Origin: Streptomyces collinus Tu 365
GTDB taxonomy: Bacteria; Actinomycetota; Actinomycetes; Streptomycetales; Streptomycetaceae
Direction of reading: 5' to 3'
Assembly: GCF_000444875.1 (NCBI RefSeq)
Contig: NC_021985.1
Span: 4,608,170-4,672,169 of the forward strand
Length of the DNA stretch: 64,000 nt
Position numbers and translations under genes: made by a program. The notes beneath the pieces are model-generated. The model worked only from the letters and a program-made list of their open reading frames with translations, was not told the origin of the DNA and ran no database searches. This document shows positions 44,049 through 52,959 of this stretch, one piece after another; the first letter of the stretch is position 1, and every line of letters starts with the position of its first letter.

Positions 44049-46511
44049 TCAGCTCCCCCTGTGCAGGTCCCATACCCATACCCCACCGGTCCACTTGCCG
44101 TCGTGGCCGGTGAGCTCTTTCAGGACCGTGCGCAGGGCGCCGTCGTTCTGCTGCGGGGCCAGGACCAGGGCACCCGCCTTCCAGTAGGCGAAGTCCCGCC
44201 GGGCCTGGGCCCGCCAGTTCTTGCCGATGACGGGGACGAGCCCGGTGTAGCGCACGTCCCGGAGCATGCCCGCGGTGTAGCGCGGGGCGGCGCCGTAGAT
44301 CCCGACGCGGTCCTCGCCGTAGGGGCCGTTGAAGTAGCCGCCGGGCAGCCTGAAGCCCAGGTGGGCGGCCGTCTGCCAGTGCAGGGCCTCGGCGGCGCCC
44401 GGGTCGGGCAGCGGCACCGGGACCAGTGACTCGCCGTCCCGCACGTACGACTTCCACTCCCCGTCCGTGACGAACGCGGGCACCGCGACCCGGTCGACGG
44501 ACTTCAGCGGGGCCGGGACGAGCGGGAGCAGCGCGAAGGCCACCCCCAGCAGGGCGAGGTGCCGGCTGGACGGGGTCGTGGAGACCGCCGCACGGTCCAG
44601 GGCCAGCGCGAGGAGCATGCCCAGCGCCGGGGCGCAGATCATCGCCACCCGGCCCTCGATGACCGACTCGAACAGCGGCAGGTGGGCGAGCGGGGCCCAG
44701 GGGCCGGGCAGGACGCTGCCGGTGAGCGGGATCCGGATCCTCGGGCCGAGGGAGAGGACGGCCGCGGCCACCGCGGTGAACGCCAGCGCCCTGACCACGG
44801 CGCGGTCCCACAGCCGCACGGCGACGGCGAAGGCGACGGCGACCAGCGGCCAGCCGTAGAAGGCGTTCTGCTCGGTCGGGTTCAGCGCCAGCCGGCCGGC
44901 GGTCTGCGCGTCACCCGCGATCAGGGAGCGTTCGGCGAAGGCGAGCAGGGACAGCGGGCTGTTGCCCGCGTTGTCGCCGTGCGCGATGCCCGCGTAGCTC
45001 TGCGGCCCGGCGAACTGCCAGTACAGCGCGTACGCCACCAGCGGCAGGCAGACGGCCCCGGCGATCAGCAGGCCGGTCAGCAGCGGCCGCAGGGCCGCCC
45101 GCGCCACGTCGCGGCGCATGGCGCCGTAGGCGGCGGCGAACAGGAGCATGCCCATCGACGCGAGCAGCAGCGGCTCCTCGCCGAGGAAGATCTGGTAGGC
45201 GGCCATCAGGCCGAGCACGATCCCGTCCCGGACCACCCGGGCGCCGCCTGCCAGGCGCAGCGCGCGGTCGACGAGCAGCGGGACCATGAACAGGATGACG
45301 AAGTTGGGGTGCGCGTTGGCGTGGCTGACCATGGGCGGCGCGAAGGCCGCGAGGGACGCCCCGACGAACGCGGCCGTGCGGCGGCGCACCATCCGCTTCA
45401 CGATCAGCCAGTACCAGGCGCCCGCGGTGGCGGCCAGGCCCAGCGTCATGCACACACTGAGCGCGACGGCCGGCCCGAACAGCAGCGTGACCGGCGTGAA
45501 CGGCACCGACAGGCCCAGCATCACCGTGTTGGCCATCAGGTTCACGCCGTCCGGGAAGCCCTGGAGGTCGGTGAAGAGCGGGTTGCGCAGGTGGGCGACG
45601 TTGTCGGCGGTGACCGCGAAGAACCACTCCCACTGGTTCTGGTCCTGCATGGAGTCGGTCAGATAGCGGTGGGAGGGGTCGAAGAACCGGCCGGAGTACA
45701 GGGCCACCGACATCACCAGGAACAGCACGGCGGCGAAGACGTCGGCGGGGCGCAGGGCACGGGTCCGGATGCGGACCAGGTCGGCGAGGACCCGGAGGTA
45801 GTCCAGGGGGCCGACCTTGGAGCCGGGGCGGTGGCTCCAGCGGACCGGGACCTCGGCGACCGGCCAGCCGGCCCGGTGGAAGTGGTGCAGCACCTCCACG
45901 TCGATGCCCCAGCCGTCCAGGCGGGCGGCGCCGAAGGCCGCGCGGGCCCGGTCGCCCTCGAACAGCTTGAAGCCGCACTGCGTGTCCCGTATCCCGGGCA
46001 CGGCCGTGCGGCGGATCAGGAAGTTCCCGGCGCGGCCCAGCAGTTCACGCACCCGGTGCTGCCGCTCGGCTATCTCGGCGCCGGGCACCGAGCGGGAGGC
46101 GATCGCCGCCGCGCTGCCCCCGCCGAGCGCCTCGTCCAGGCGCTCCAGTTCCTCGATGGGCGCGGAGAGGTCGGCGTCGGTGACCAGGACCCGGTGGCCG
46201 CTGGACGCGGCGACCCCGAGCCGCAGCGCGTGCCCCTTGCCGCGGTTGCCGGGGCTGGTGACGAGGCGTATCCGGGGGTGGTCGAGGGCGCCGACCTCGC
46301 GGGTGCCGTCGGTCGAGCCGTCGTCGGCGACGATCACCTCCCAGGTGTCCTCGTACGCGTCGAGGTAGCGGGTGATGGCCTCCAGGGTGGGGCCGAGGCG
46401 CCGCTCCTCGTTGTAGGCCGGGATGACGACGGAGAGCCCGACCTGGCCGGCAGCACCGTCGGCGGCCCGTTGGCGGGGTATGCGCACGCCGTGTTCCGCC
46501 GCGCCGCTCAC
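44049..46511 (-). CDS. Glycosyltransferase (GT2, dolichyl-phosphate glucosyltransferase-like) fused to a multi-spanning membrane domain
   Basis: An 820-residue fusion. Residues 20-255 are a GT2 domain: LSVVIPAYNEERRLGPTLEAI, VIVADDGSTDGTRE, the metal-binding VTDADLSAP, and DTQCGFKLFEG, closest in layout to dolichyl-phosphate beta-glucosyltransferases. Residues 265-690 carry about ten to twelve helices with a large loop after the first (HRYLTDSMQDQNQWEWFF), as in GT-C-type lipid-linked sugar transferases. The last 130 residues are probably extracellular. The GTG start overlaps the gntR stop (GTGA). A single polypeptide may charge a polyprenyl phosphate with sugar and use it across the membrane; inference. 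Confidence 0.82.
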   Translation of the reverse strand: MSGAAEHGVRIPRQRAADGAAGQVGLSVVIPAYNEERRLGPTLEAITRYLDAYEDTWEVIVADDGSTDGTREVGALDHPRIRLVTSPGNRGKGHALRLGVAASSGHRVLVTDADLSAPIEELERLDEALGGGSAAAIASRSVPGAEIAERQHRVRELLGRAGNFLIRRTAVPGIRDTQCGFKLFEGDRARAAFGAARLDGWGIDVEVLHHFHRAGWPVAEVPVRWSHRPGSKVGPLDYLRVLADLVRIRTRALRPADVFAAVLFLVMSVALYSGRFFDPSHRYLTDSMQDQNQWEWFFAVTADNVAHLRNPLFTDLQGFPDGVNLMANTVMLGLSVPFTPVTLLFGPAVALSVCMTLGLAATAGAWYWLIVKRMVRRRTAAFVGASLAAFAPPMVSHANAHPNFVILFMVPLLVDRALRLAGGARVVRDGIVLGLMAAYQIFLGEEPLLLASMGMLLFAAAYGAMRRDVARAALRPLLTGLLIAGAVCLPLVAYALYWQFAGPQSYAGIAHGDNAGNSPLSLLAFAERSLIAGDAQTAGRLALNPTEQNAFYGWPLVAVAFAVAVRLWDRAVVRALAFTAVAAAVLSLGPRIRIPLTGSVLPGPWAPLAHLPLFESVIEGRVAMICAPALGMLLALALDRAAVSTTPSSRHLALLGVAFALLPLVPAPLKSVDRVAVPAFVTDGEWKSYVRDGESLVPVPLPDPGAAEALHWQTAAHLGFRLPGGYFNGPYGEDRVGIYGAAPRYTAGMLRDVRYTGLVPVIGKNWRAQARRDFAYWKAGALVLAPQQNDGALRTVLKELTGHDGKWTGGVWVWDLHRGS

Positions 46512-47203
46512 TGGGCGGCCAGCCGTTCGACCAGGGCCAGGGCGTGCTCGTTGGCGGCGGCGACGATCGCGCGGGCGGTGTCGGCCTCGCGGCGGGCCAG
46601 GGCGTCGACCAGTTCGGTGTGCCCGGCCCACAGCCGGCCGCGCACGTCGGGCAGCCGGCGCAGGTGCTGCACCGCGCACACCCAGGACTGCACGCGCAGC
46701 CGGTGCAGGAAGTCGGCCAGGTAGGGGTTGCCGAACAGGCCGCTCAGCTCGCGCCAGAACCGCAGGTCGTAGCCGATCAGCACGGTCAGGTCGCCGGACG
46801 CGGAGGCGCGCTGCGCCTCCTCGCCGCGCCGGCGCACCGCCGCCAGGGCGGCCACCGTCCGCGGGTTCTCGGTGTCGGTGAAGGCCGGGTGCCCGGCGGT
46901 CAGGCACTGGAAGATGCCGTCGGTGACCAGGGAGCGGGCCTCGATCATGTTCCGGTAGTCGTCGAGCGAGTACTCGGGGACCCGGAAACCGCGGTGCTGG
47001 TCGGCCTCCAGGATGCCCTGCGCGGAGAGGTCGACCAGCGCCTCGCGGACCGGGGTCGCGGAGACGCCGTACTGGTCGGCGATCTCCTTGACGGTGAACG
47101 CCCGGCCGGGCGTGAGGCGGCCCGCCAGCACCTCGTCACGCAGCGCGTCCGCGATCTGCTGGCGCAGGGTGCTGCGCGTCACGGCGCCGCCGTTGCCGGG
47201 CAT
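46508..47203 (-). CDS. GntR-family regulator (FadR/FCD type)
   Basis: A 231-residue regulator. Winged HTH in residues 10-75 (LRQQIADALRDEVLAGRLTPGRAFTVKEIADQYGVSATPVREALVDL), followed by an all-helical FCD effector domain (residues 90-225) with possible metal ligands in YDLRFWRELSG and WAGHTELVDAL. Immediately upstream is a 36-bp imperfect dyad. It is translationally coupled to the glycosyltransferase gene and lies in the same direction as the class III aminotransferase, either of which may be its target. Confidence 0.92.
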   Translation of the reverse strand: MPGNGGAVTRSTLRQQIADALRDEVLAGRLTPGRAFTVKEIADQYGVSATPVREALVDLSAQGILEADQHRGFRVPEYSLDDYRNMIEARSLVTDGIFQCLTAGHPAFTDTENPRTVAALAAVRRRGEEAQRASASGDLTVLIGYDLRFWRELSGLFGNPYLADFLHRLRVQSWVCAVQHLRRLPDVRGRLWAGHTELVDALARREADTARAIVAAANEHALALVERLAAQ

Positions 47204-47229
47204 CGTCCGGACCTCTCCTCACACGTGCG

Positions 47230-47265
47230 GGTGACGTACTCGTCCTCACTTACGAGCACGTCACC
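47230..47265. promoter_or_regulatory. 36-bp dyad between aminotransferase and gntR
   Basis: GGTGACGTACTCGT, 8 bases, ACGAGCACGTCACC: 14-bp arms with one mismatch, 27 bp upstream of the gntR start. Either the GntR autoregulatory operator or a terminator/attenuator for the aminotransferase transcript, which ends 40 bp before it. Confidence 0.65.
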
Positions 47266-47304
47266 TTACGCGTTCGGGTTGCGGGCGGGGCAGTTCGAGT
47301 TCGG

Positions 47305-48660
47305 CTACACGGTGTACGTGTCGGCCACGCTCAACGCCGCGTCCAGGGCCGCGAGTCCCTCCTTCAGTTCGGCCTCCGTGACGTTGCACGGCGGGACCAC
47401 GTGGGTGCGGTTCATGTTCACGAAGGGCCACAGGCCGTGCTGCTTGGCGGCGGCCGCGAAGGCGGCCATGGGGGTGTTCGCCTCGCCGGCCGCGTTGTAC
47501 GGCACCAGCGGCTCCCGGGTCTCCCGGTTCCGCACCAGCTCCAGCGCCCAGAACATGCCGGTGCCGCGCACCTCGCCCACGCTCGGGTGGCGCTCGGCCA
47601 GGGCGGCGAGGGCCGGGCCGAGGACCGACGAGCCGAGCCGCGCGGCGTTCTCGACGACGCCCTCCTCCGCCATCGCGGTGATCGTGGCGACGGCGGCGGC
47701 GCAGGCCAGCGGGTGCCCGGAGTAGGTGAGGCCGCCGGGGTAGGGCCGCTTGCCGAAGGTCTCCGCTATCCGCGCGGAGATGGCGACACCGCCGAGCGGC
47801 ACGTATCCGGAGTTCACGCCCTTGGCGAAGGTCATCAGGTCCGGGACGACCCCGAACAGGTCGGCGGCGAACCACTCGCCGGTCCGGCCGAACCCGGCCA
47901 TGACCTCGTCCAGGACGAAGACGATCCCGTACTTGTCGCAGAGCTCGCGCACGCCGGCCAGGTAGCCGGGCGGCGGCACCATGATCCCGGCGGTGCCGGG
48001 GATGGTCTCCAGGATGATCGCGGCGACCGTGCCCGGCCCCTCGAAGGCGATCGTCGTCTCCAGGTGCTCCAGCGCCCGCGCGGTCTCCTGCTCCTCGGTC
48101 TCCGCGTAGAAGCGGGAGCGGTAGAGGAAGGGCGCCCAGAAGTGGACGACGCCGGCGCTGCCGCTGTCGGAGGCCCAGCGGCGCGGGTCGCCGGTGAGGT
48201 TCACGGCCTGCTGGGTGCCGCCGTGGTACGAGCGATAGGCGGAGAGCACCTTGGGGCGGCCCGTGTGCAGCCGGGCCATGCGCACCGCGTGCTCGACGGC
48301 GTCGGCGCCGCCGTTGGTGAAGAAGATCTTGTCCAGGTCGCCGGGGGTCCGCTCGGCGATCAGCCGGGCCGCCTCCGAGCGGGCCTCGATCGCGAAGGCG
48401 GGCGCGAAGGTCGTCATCGTCGCGGCCTGCTCCTGGATGGCCGCGACGACCTTGGGGTGCTGGTAGCCGATGTTCGTGTAGACGAGCCCGCTGGTGAAGT
48501 CCAGGTACCGCTTGCCGTCGTAGTCCCAGAAGTACGACCCCTCGGCGCCTGCGACGGCGAGCGGGTCGATGAGGTCCTGGGCGGACCAGGAGTGGAAGAC
48601 GTGCGCGCGGTCCGCGGCCTTCACTGCGGCGCCGGCGGAGGGGTTGGGCTGAGGGGTCAT
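47305..48660 (-). CDS. Class III PLP aminotransferase (omega-amino acid type)
   Basis: A 451-residue enzyme. Fold-type I landmarks: SYFWDYDGKRYLDFTSGLVYTNIGYQHP, the cofactor Asp in IVFVLDEVMAGFGRTGEWFA, and the Schiff-base lysine Lys280 in LMTFAKGVNSGYVPLGGVAIS. The layout suits beta-alanine/taurine/4-aminobutyrate-pyruvate transaminases. The substrate is not determined. Start ATG at 48660, GAGGGGTC in front. It diverges from the Ser/Thr kinase and precedes the gntR gene. Confidence 0.92.
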   Translation of the reverse strand: MTPQPNPSAGAAVKAADRAHVFHSWSAQDLIDPLAVAGAEGSYFWDYDGKRYLDFTSGLVYTNIGYQHPKVVAAIQEQAATMTTFAPAFAIEARSEAARLIAERTPGDLDKIFFTNGGADAVEHAVRMARLHTGRPKVLSAYRSYHGGTQQAVNLTGDPRRWASDSGSAGVVHFWAPFLYRSRFYAETEEQETARALEHLETTIAFEGPGTVAAIILETIPGTAGIMVPPPGYLAGVRELCDKYGIVFVLDEVMAGFGRTGEWFAADLFGVVPDLMTFAKGVNSGYVPLGGVAISARIAETFGKRPYPGGLTYSGHPLACAAAVATITAMAEEGVVENAARLGSSVLGPALAALAERHPSVGEVRGTGMFWALELVRNRETREPLVPYNAAGEANTPMAAFAAAAKQHGLWPFVNMNRTHVVPPCNVTEAELKEGLAALDAALSVADTYTV

Positions 48661-48884
48661 GCGGGCGAGGGTAAATGCCCCGGATACGGACGCGGCATGG
48701 GCGTCCTGTTCCCTGGGCGGGCCGTTTCCGCGACAGACTGTCGAAGTAGCGGGTCGGCGGTGGTGGGTACCGGTCGCCCGGTTGTCGCCGTTACGCAACC
48801 GTAGAGCCCGCTCCGCACGGCGCCCCGGGCCGCCGCACTATCCTCGGTCCGTTGCAGACCTATGGGGGGGAAGGCGGCGCGGGG

Positions 48885-50834
48885 ATGGAGAAGCTGGGAG
48901 CGGGGGAGCCGCTGGGGGTCCCCCCGGGCGTTGGGCCCAGGGGGAGGATCGGGGCGTACCGGCTGCTGGCGCGGCTCGGCGCGGGCGGCATGGGGCAGGT
49001 CTACCTGGCCCGCTCCGACCGCGGCCGTACGGTCGCCGTGAAGCTGGTCCGCCAGGAGCTGGCCGAGCAGGAGGAGTTCCGGGCGCGCTTCCGGCAGGAG
49101 GTGCAGGCCGCGCGGCGGGTCGGCGGCTACTGGACCGCGCCCGTGCTCGACGCGGACACCGAGGCGGTGGTGCCCTGGGTGGCCACCGGGTACGTCGCCG
49201 GGCCCAGCCTGCAGCAGGTCGTCGGGCACGACCACGGGGCGCTGCCCGAGCGGTCGGTGCGGATCCTGGCGGCGGGCCTCGCGAACGCGCTGAAGGACAT
49301 CCACGCGGCCGGGATCGTGCACCGGGACCTGAAGCCGTCCAACGTGCTGGTGACCATCGACGGGCCCCGGGTGATCGACTTCGGGATCGCGCGGGCGATG
49401 GAGACGCCGGCCGGGGACGGGCTGACCCGGACCGGCTCCCTGGTCGGGTCGCCGGGGTTCATGGCGCCCGAGCAGGTGCGCGGGGACCGGATCACGCCCG
49501 CGTGCGACGTCTTCTGCCTCGGCTCCGTGCTCGCCTACGCGGCCACCGGCGTCCTCCCCTTCGGGGGCAGCGACAGCGGGGTGCACGCGCTGATGTTCCG
49601 GATCGCCCAGGAGGAGCCGGACCTCGACGGGCTGCCGGAGGGCATCGCGGACCTGGTCCGCGACTGCCTGCGCAAGGACCCCGCGGCCCGGCCCTCCCTG
49701 GACCGGATCCTGGAGCTGACCGGAGCCGAGGACACCGTCGCCGGCGGCCGCTCCCGCGACCCCTGGCTGCCGGGCGCGCTGGTGGCCCAGCTCGGCCGGC
49801 ACGCGGTGCGGCTGCTGGACGCGGAGGACCCGGAGAGCACCACGGCGCCGTCCGCCCAGGCCGGCGCGGGTGCCCCGGGCGACGGCCCGGCACCGGCCGG
49901 GGGGCCGGCCGCCCTCCCGGCGCCCCGGACCCCGGCGGCCGCGCCCGGCCCCGCCCCGGTGAGCCCGCCGGCCTGGATCCACGAGCACGCCCCCGCCCCC
50001 GACGACGTGGCGCCGCAGGCGGCCCACCCGCCCACCCTCGCCGCCGGCCGGACACCTCCCCCCGGCATGCCCGCCGCCCCGCCCGCCCACCCGGCCCCGA
50101 GCCCGTACGGCCACCCGCAGCAGCACGCCCAGCAGCACCCGCAGCCCGCCCCCGGCCCCTACGGCTACCCCCAGCAGCCGTACCCGCCCTACGGCGGCGG
50201 CCTCGGCTCCACCCCGCCCTACGGGCCGCCTCCCGTCGGCGGCTACCAGGAGCCGGAACGCAAGAACGGCCGCTCCACCGCGCTCCTCGTCGTGATCGCG
50301 CTGGTCGTGGCGCTGGGCGCGGGCGGCTCCGTGTTCGCGCTGATGAAGCACGGCGGCGAGGACACGGCCGGCGGCACGGTCGACGCCGCCCCGACCGGCA
50401 CCCCGAGCGCACCGCGCGAGACGCCCCCGACGCCCACGCCGACGACCTCGGCGCCGTCCTCCTCCGCGTCCGCCGACGGGGCCGTCCCGGACGCCTTCCT
50501 CGGCACCTGGCAGACCACGATCGACAACGCCAACGGCTCCAACAGCCGTCGGCTCACCATCGCGCAGGGCAAGGTCGGCGACACCGTGCTCACCCTCGTC
50601 GCCGACGGCCCCACCGACGGCGGCGGCAGCTACCACTGCGTCTTCGAGGCCGAACTGGCCGCACAGCCCGGGGCGGACGGCCCGCTGGAGATCGGCCCGT
50701 CCACCGTGACCTCGGGCGAGCCGCGCTCGTCCTGCTCCCCGGGCGAGGCCAGCGAGGTCACCCTCCAGTCCGACGGCCGCCTGAAGCGGGCGAAGAAGGG
50801 CGGCGGGGAGAGCCTGACGTACACCAGGCAGTGA
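48885..50834 (+). CDS. Membrane-anchored Ser/Thr protein kinase (Hanks type)
   Basis: A 649-residue kinase. Catalytic domain residues 22-285: LLARLGAGGMGQVYLA, the ATP lysine Lys53 in VAVKLV, HRDLKPSN with catalytic Asp148, DFGIARA, and the APEQV segment. A Pro/Ala-rich disordered linker (about 300-460), one transmembrane helix (TALLVVIALVVALGAGG, about 466-482), then an extracellular domain of about 140 residues with two Cys and no PASTA repeats. A TTG at 48852 would add 11 residues; I prefer the ATG at 48885. The external domain could sense a ligand and signal inward. Confidence 0.93.
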   Translation: MEKLGAGEPLGVPPGVGPRGRIGAYRLLARLGAGGMGQVYLARSDRGRTVAVKLVRQELAEQEEFRARFRQEVQAARRVGGYWTAPVLDADTEAVVPWVATGYVAGPSLQQVVGHDHGALPERSVRILAAGLANALKDIHAAGIVHRDLKPSNVLVTIDGPRVIDFGIARAMETPAGDGLTRTGSLVGSPGFMAPEQVRGDRITPACDVFCLGSVLAYAATGVLPFGGSDSGVHALMFRIAQEEPDLDGLPEGIADLVRDCLRKDPAARPSLDRILELTGAEDTVAGGRSRDPWLPGALVAQLGRHAVRLLDAEDPESTTAPSAQAGAGAPGDGPAPAGGPAALPAPRTPAAAPGPAPVSPPAWIHEHAPAPDDVAPQAAHPPTLAAGRTPPPGMPAAPPAHPAPSPYGHPQQHAQQHPQPAPGPYGYPQQPYPPYGGGLGSTPPYGPPPVGGYQEPERKNGRSTALLVVIALVVALGAGGSVFALMKHGGEDTAGGTVDAAPTGTPSAPRETPPTPTPTTSAPSSSASADGAVPDAFLGTWQTTIDNANGSNSRRLTIAQGKVGDTVLTLVADGPTDGGGSYHCVFEAELAAQPGADGPLEIGPSTVTSGEPRSSCSPGEASEVTLQSDGRLKRAKKGGGESLTYTRQ

Positions 50835-50871
50835 CCCGGGCCGGGCTCCCGCGCACGCGGGGCGGCACGGC

Positions 50872-51621
50872 CTAGCGGGGCTCCGGCGGGCGCTGGCGGG
50901 GCATGTTCGGACGGGTGCCGTTCACGGGCGGCAGCGGGAACCGGCCTGCCGGCGCACCGGTCTCCGCCCGCGCCCCGGCGGCCACCGCCGCCTGGATGCC
51001 CAGCGGCGCCGGGCCCGTGCGGAACTCCACCATCCAGTCGGCCGTCTCCGTGCGCACCAGCTCCGTCACGTCCTCCGAGAACCGGCGCAGCACCGCGAGG
51101 CACCGCTCGGCCGCCTCGCCGGCCGTGCCCTCCGCCGGGCCCAGCACCTCCCGCACGCTCTCCGACGCCCAGTCGAACTGGAGCACCTGGAGCCGCCGCT
51201 GCACGGCCTGTGCGGTGGCCACGTCCCTCATCCACCCCGAGGTGACCCCGAAGAACCGGTCGACGCCGACGCAGGCCACCGCCAGCATCAGCGCCAGATA
51301 GCCCCACGGCGCCACCCCGCCGACCACGCCGGTCAGGTCCAGCAGCGGCAGCGCCGTCCCGCAGACCGCGCCCGCGGCCGCACCGGCGCGCAGCGCCCGC
51401 GCCCCGCGCCGCTTCCACACCCGGTCCGCGAGGTACCAGGCCGCCGTCCGCAGCGCCCCGAGCTCCACCCACCGGTACAGCTCGTCGAGCCGTTCGGCGG
51501 GCTCCCCCCAGTCCCCGAGCGGGAGCACCCGCCCGGTCAGGTCGCCCGGCCGCAGCCCGGCCGCGCCCCCGCCCCAGCCGTCCTGTGGCGGACCCTCGGG
51601 CTGCATCTCCGGCTGACCCAC
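50872..51621 (-). CDS. SLATT-domain two-helix membrane protein
   Basis: A 249-residue protein from the GTG at 51621 (AGGGAGA at good spacing). After 30 Pro/Gly-rich residues comes LYRWVELGALRTAAWYLADRVWKRRGARALRAG, then two hydrophobic helices (AGAVCGTALPLLDLTGVVGG and YLALMLAVACVGVDRFFGV) and a long helical part (RDVATAQAVQRRLQVLQFDW), the SLATT layout. SLATT proteins are predicted pore-forming effectors of nucleotide-signalling conflict systems, but many stand-alone copies occur in actinobacteria. No cyclase is adjacent. Confidence 0.75.
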   Translation of the reverse strand: MGQPEMQPEGPPQDGWGGGAAGLRPGDLTGRVLPLGDWGEPAERLDELYRWVELGALRTAAWYLADRVWKRRGARALRAGAAAGAVCGTALPLLDLTGVVGGVAPWGYLALMLAVACVGVDRFFGVTSGWMRDVATAQAVQRRLQVLQFDWASESVREVLGPAEGTAGEAAERCLAVLRRFSEDVTELVRTETADWMVEFRTGPAPLGIQAAVAAGARAETGAPAGRFPLPPVNGTRPNMPRQRPPEPR

Positions 51622-51635
51622 CCGGCTCTCCCTAC

Positions 51636-51695
51636 TGAACACGACACCGAACACGGCACCGAACACGACACTGACCACGGCACTGAAGACGACCG
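51636..51695. repeat. Five 12-bp tandem repeats upstream of the SLATT gene
   Basis: Units of the type (T/C)GAACACG(A/G)CAC, five copies with one or two changes each (the last most degenerate), in the 5' untranslated region of the leftward SLATT gene. Confidence 0.8.
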
Positions 51696-51710
51696 GTCAC
51701 ATTGCGTGAC
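51696..51710. promoter_or_regulatory. GTCAC-N5-GTGAC dyad upstream of the SLATT gene
   Basis: GTCAC-ATTGC-GTGAC, a perfect 15-bp dyad directly upstream of the 12-bp repeats, with ATTGC(G/A)TG repeated after it. Typical size of a CRP-, GntR- or TetR-type operator. The rest of the region 51711-51921 holds a CACTC-GAAA-GAGTG hairpin (51827-51840) and the probable ybaB promoter. Confidence 0.45.
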
Positions 51711-51921
51711 ATTGCATGCCGACGCGGGGCACCTTTCCTACCGCCCAATGGGTGGCCCGGACGTGGCTTTCCCGACTTTTCCGCCCGTAAGAGCGCCTTG
51801 ATCAGGTATAGGGCCCCGTTCTTTCTCACTCGAAAGAGTGGCGGGGCGATGGCGGCGGGGACCACGTAGGCTCGTGCACAGCGGAGAAACAACGGAGCAG
51901 TCGAGGAACCAGGAGCTGATC

Positions 51922-52266
51922 GTGATCCCCGGTGGTGGCCAGCCCAACATGCAGCAGTTGCTCCAGCAGGCCCAGAAGATGCAGCAGGACCTGCAGCGGG
52001 CGCAGGAGGAACTTGCGAACACGGAGGTCGACGGCCAGTCGGGCGGCGGCCTGGTCCGGGCCACCGTGACCGGCTCCGGCGAGCTGCGCGGCCTGAAGAT
52101 CGACCCGAAGGCGGTGGACCCGGAGGACACCGAGACCCTCGCCGACCTGATCGTGGCGGCCGTGCAGGCGGCCAACGAGAACGCGCAGACCCTCCAGCAG
52201 CAGAAGCTCGGCCCGCTGGCCCAGGGCCTGGGCGGCGGCAGCGGCATCCCCGGCCTGCCGTTCTGA
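51922..52266 (+). CDS. YbaB/EbfC nucleoid-associated protein
   Basis: A 114-residue small DNA-binding protein: MQQLLQQAQKMQQDLQRAQEELANTEVDGQSGGGLVRATVTGSGELRGLKIDPKAVD is the full family core; the tail is Gln- and Gly-rich (LQQQKLGPLAQGLGGGSG). The GTG at 51922 has AGGAG at correct distance. It precedes recR, the conserved bacterial pairing, with about 90 bp between. Confidence 0.95.
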   Translation: MIPGGGQPNMQQLLQQAQKMQQDLQRAQEELANTEVDGQSGGGLVRATVTGSGELRGLKIDPKAVDPEDTETLADLIVAAVQAANENAQTLQQQKLGPLAQGLGGGSGIPGLPF

Positions 52267-52359
52267 CGTTCGCCGGCTCGTGACACCCGCACCGCCTTCC
52301 GGGGACGGGCGGGGGCCGACTACCGTACGTACCGCAAGGTCTCCAGGAAAGGCAGTCCG

Positions 52360-52959
52360 TTGTACGAAGGCGTGGTCCAGGACCTCATCGACGAGCTGGG
52401 GCGGCTGCCCGGCGTCGGTCCCAAGAGCGCGCAGCGGATCGCCTTCCACGTCCTGCAGGCGGAGCCGGCCGACGTGAAGCGGCTCGCCCAGGCGCTCCTG
52501 GAGGTCAAGGCGAGGGTCCGCTTCTGCGCGACCTGCGGCAACGTGGCGCAGGAAGAGCTGTGCAACATCTGCCGCGACAGCCGCCGCGACCCCTCGGTGA
52601 TCTGCGTGGTCGAGGAGCCGAAGGACGTCGTCGCGATCGAGCGGACCCGGGAGTTCCGGGGCCGCTACCACGTCCTGGGCGGCGCGATCAGCCCGATCGA
52701 GGGCGTGGGGCCGGACGACCTGCGCATCAGGGAGCTCCTGGCCCGGCTGGCGGACGGCGCGGTCACCGAGCTGATCCTCGCCACCGACCCCAATCTCGAA
52801 GGCGAGGCGACGGCCACGTACCTCGCCCGCATGATCAAACCCATGGGCCTGAAGGTCACCCGCCTGGCCAGCGGCCTCCCGGTGGGCGGCGACCTGGAGT
52901 ACGCGGACGAGGTCACCCTCGGCCGCGCCTTCGAGGGGAGACGACTCCTAGATGTCTGA
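52360..52959 (+). CDS. recR: Recombination mediator RecR
   Basis: A 199-residue protein of full length. N-terminal helix-hairpin-helix (LGRLPGVGPKSAQRIAFHVL), a four-Cys zinc finger (CATCGNVAQEELCNIC from about residue 57), the Toprim domain (VICVVEEPKDVVAIE) and a C-terminal Walker-B-like region. Works with RecF and RecO to load RecA on gapped DNA. The start is a TTG, with CCAGGAAAGG upstream. It overlaps the following gene by 8 bp. Confidence 0.96.
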   Translation: MYEGVVQDLIDELGRLPGVGPKSAQRIAFHVLQAEPADVKRLAQALLEVKARVRFCATCGNVAQEELCNICRDSRRDPSVICVVEEPKDVVAIERTREFRGRYHVLGGAISPIEGVGPDDLRIRELLARLADGAVTELILATDPNLEGEATATYLARMIKPMGLKVTRLASGLPVGGDLEYADEVTLGRAFEGRRLLDV

